From SIG578 sp036311245 (GTDB taxonomy: Bacteria > Bacillota > Clostridia > Oscillospirales > Ruminococcaceae): a stretch of 30,245 nucleotides of DNA. Both the position numbers and the translations under genes were made by a program. The first letter of the stretch is position 1, and every line of letters starts with the position of its first letter. Below are positions 30,226-30,245 of the stretch, piece after piece. The stretch covers positions 1 to 30,245 of the forward strand of contig JAXJQH010000017.1 of the NCBI GenBank assembly GCA_036311245.1, given 5' to 3'. The notes under the pieces are model-generated. The model had not been told where the DNA came from. It was given only the letters and a program-made list of their open reading frames with translations, and did not search any database.

Positions 30226-30245
30226 GCTCCCCTTGTCAGGGGAGC
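30226..30245 (+). terminator. Hairpin at the window edge, possible spoIVA terminator
   Basis: GCTCCCC (30226-30232) pairs with GGGGAGC (30239-30245). The sequence after it is outside the window, so a T-tract cannot be checked; it may instead be part of a dispersed repeat. Confidence 0.4.

Overview
The window looks like a chromosomal segment of an anaerobic, spore-forming, Gram-positive gut bacterium of the class Clostridia (Oscillospiraceae/Ruminococcaceae-like). The reasons are a full-length SpoIVA gene with a candidate sigma-E promoter, a strict-anaerobe oxygen-defence operon (desulfoferrodoxin, AhpC, AhpF-like reductase), strong AGGAGG-type ribosome binding sites with some TTG/GTG starts, and two short-chain dehydrogenases that closely resemble clostridial 7alpha- and 12alpha-hydroxysteroid dehydrogenases. 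No rRNA, intact tRNA, CRISPR array or insertion sequence was seen.

Layout. Positions 1-890 are AT-rich and hold remnants of a mobile element: a transcription attenuator with a tiny leader ORF (MYLVTY), a small accessory ORF, and a stub resembling the C-terminus of a serine recombinase. Positions 889-3509 (minus strand) are dfx-ahpC-ahpF. Positions 3603-10229 (plus strand) hold an MFS transporter translationally coupled to a 7alpha-HSDH-like SDR, a possible small RNA, a cytosolic glycoside hydrolase family 2 protein, and a 12alpha-HSDH-like SDR. This could be a module acting on bile acids or glycosylated steroids/terpenoids. Positions 10368-12465 hold a small Xre-type regulator divergent from a DUF4352-type lipoprotein and a membrane protein, then a ZIP metal transporter.

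Positions 12672-24772 are one compact 11-gene operon for a phosphopolyol-containing cell-wall polymer. It encodes a GT2 glycosyltransferase, a DegT/VioA-like aminotransferase, an IspD/TarI-like cytidylyltransferase, an NDP-sugar-type reductase/epimerase, a GT2 + TagF fusion, an ATP-grasp + HAD fusion, a TagG/TagH-like ABC exporter, RmlA, RmlB and AraD. Read together, RmlA-RmlB-DegT would make a dTDP-4-amino-4,6-dideoxyhexose. AraD, the cytidylyltransferase and the reductase could make a CDP-pentitol such as CDP-arabinitol. The fusion transferase would add the polyol phosphate and the ABC transporter would export the chain. The pathway assignment is inference from gene content.

The right end holds a CarD-family regulator and a PHP-domain phosphoesterase (both minus strand), cysK-nadA, and spoIVA. 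Most transcription units end in clear hairpin terminators, and several promoters have near-consensus -35/-10 boxes with 16-18 nt spacing, often with an extended TGn -10. All family assignments come from reading the translated sequence against remembered family motifs. No database search was run.
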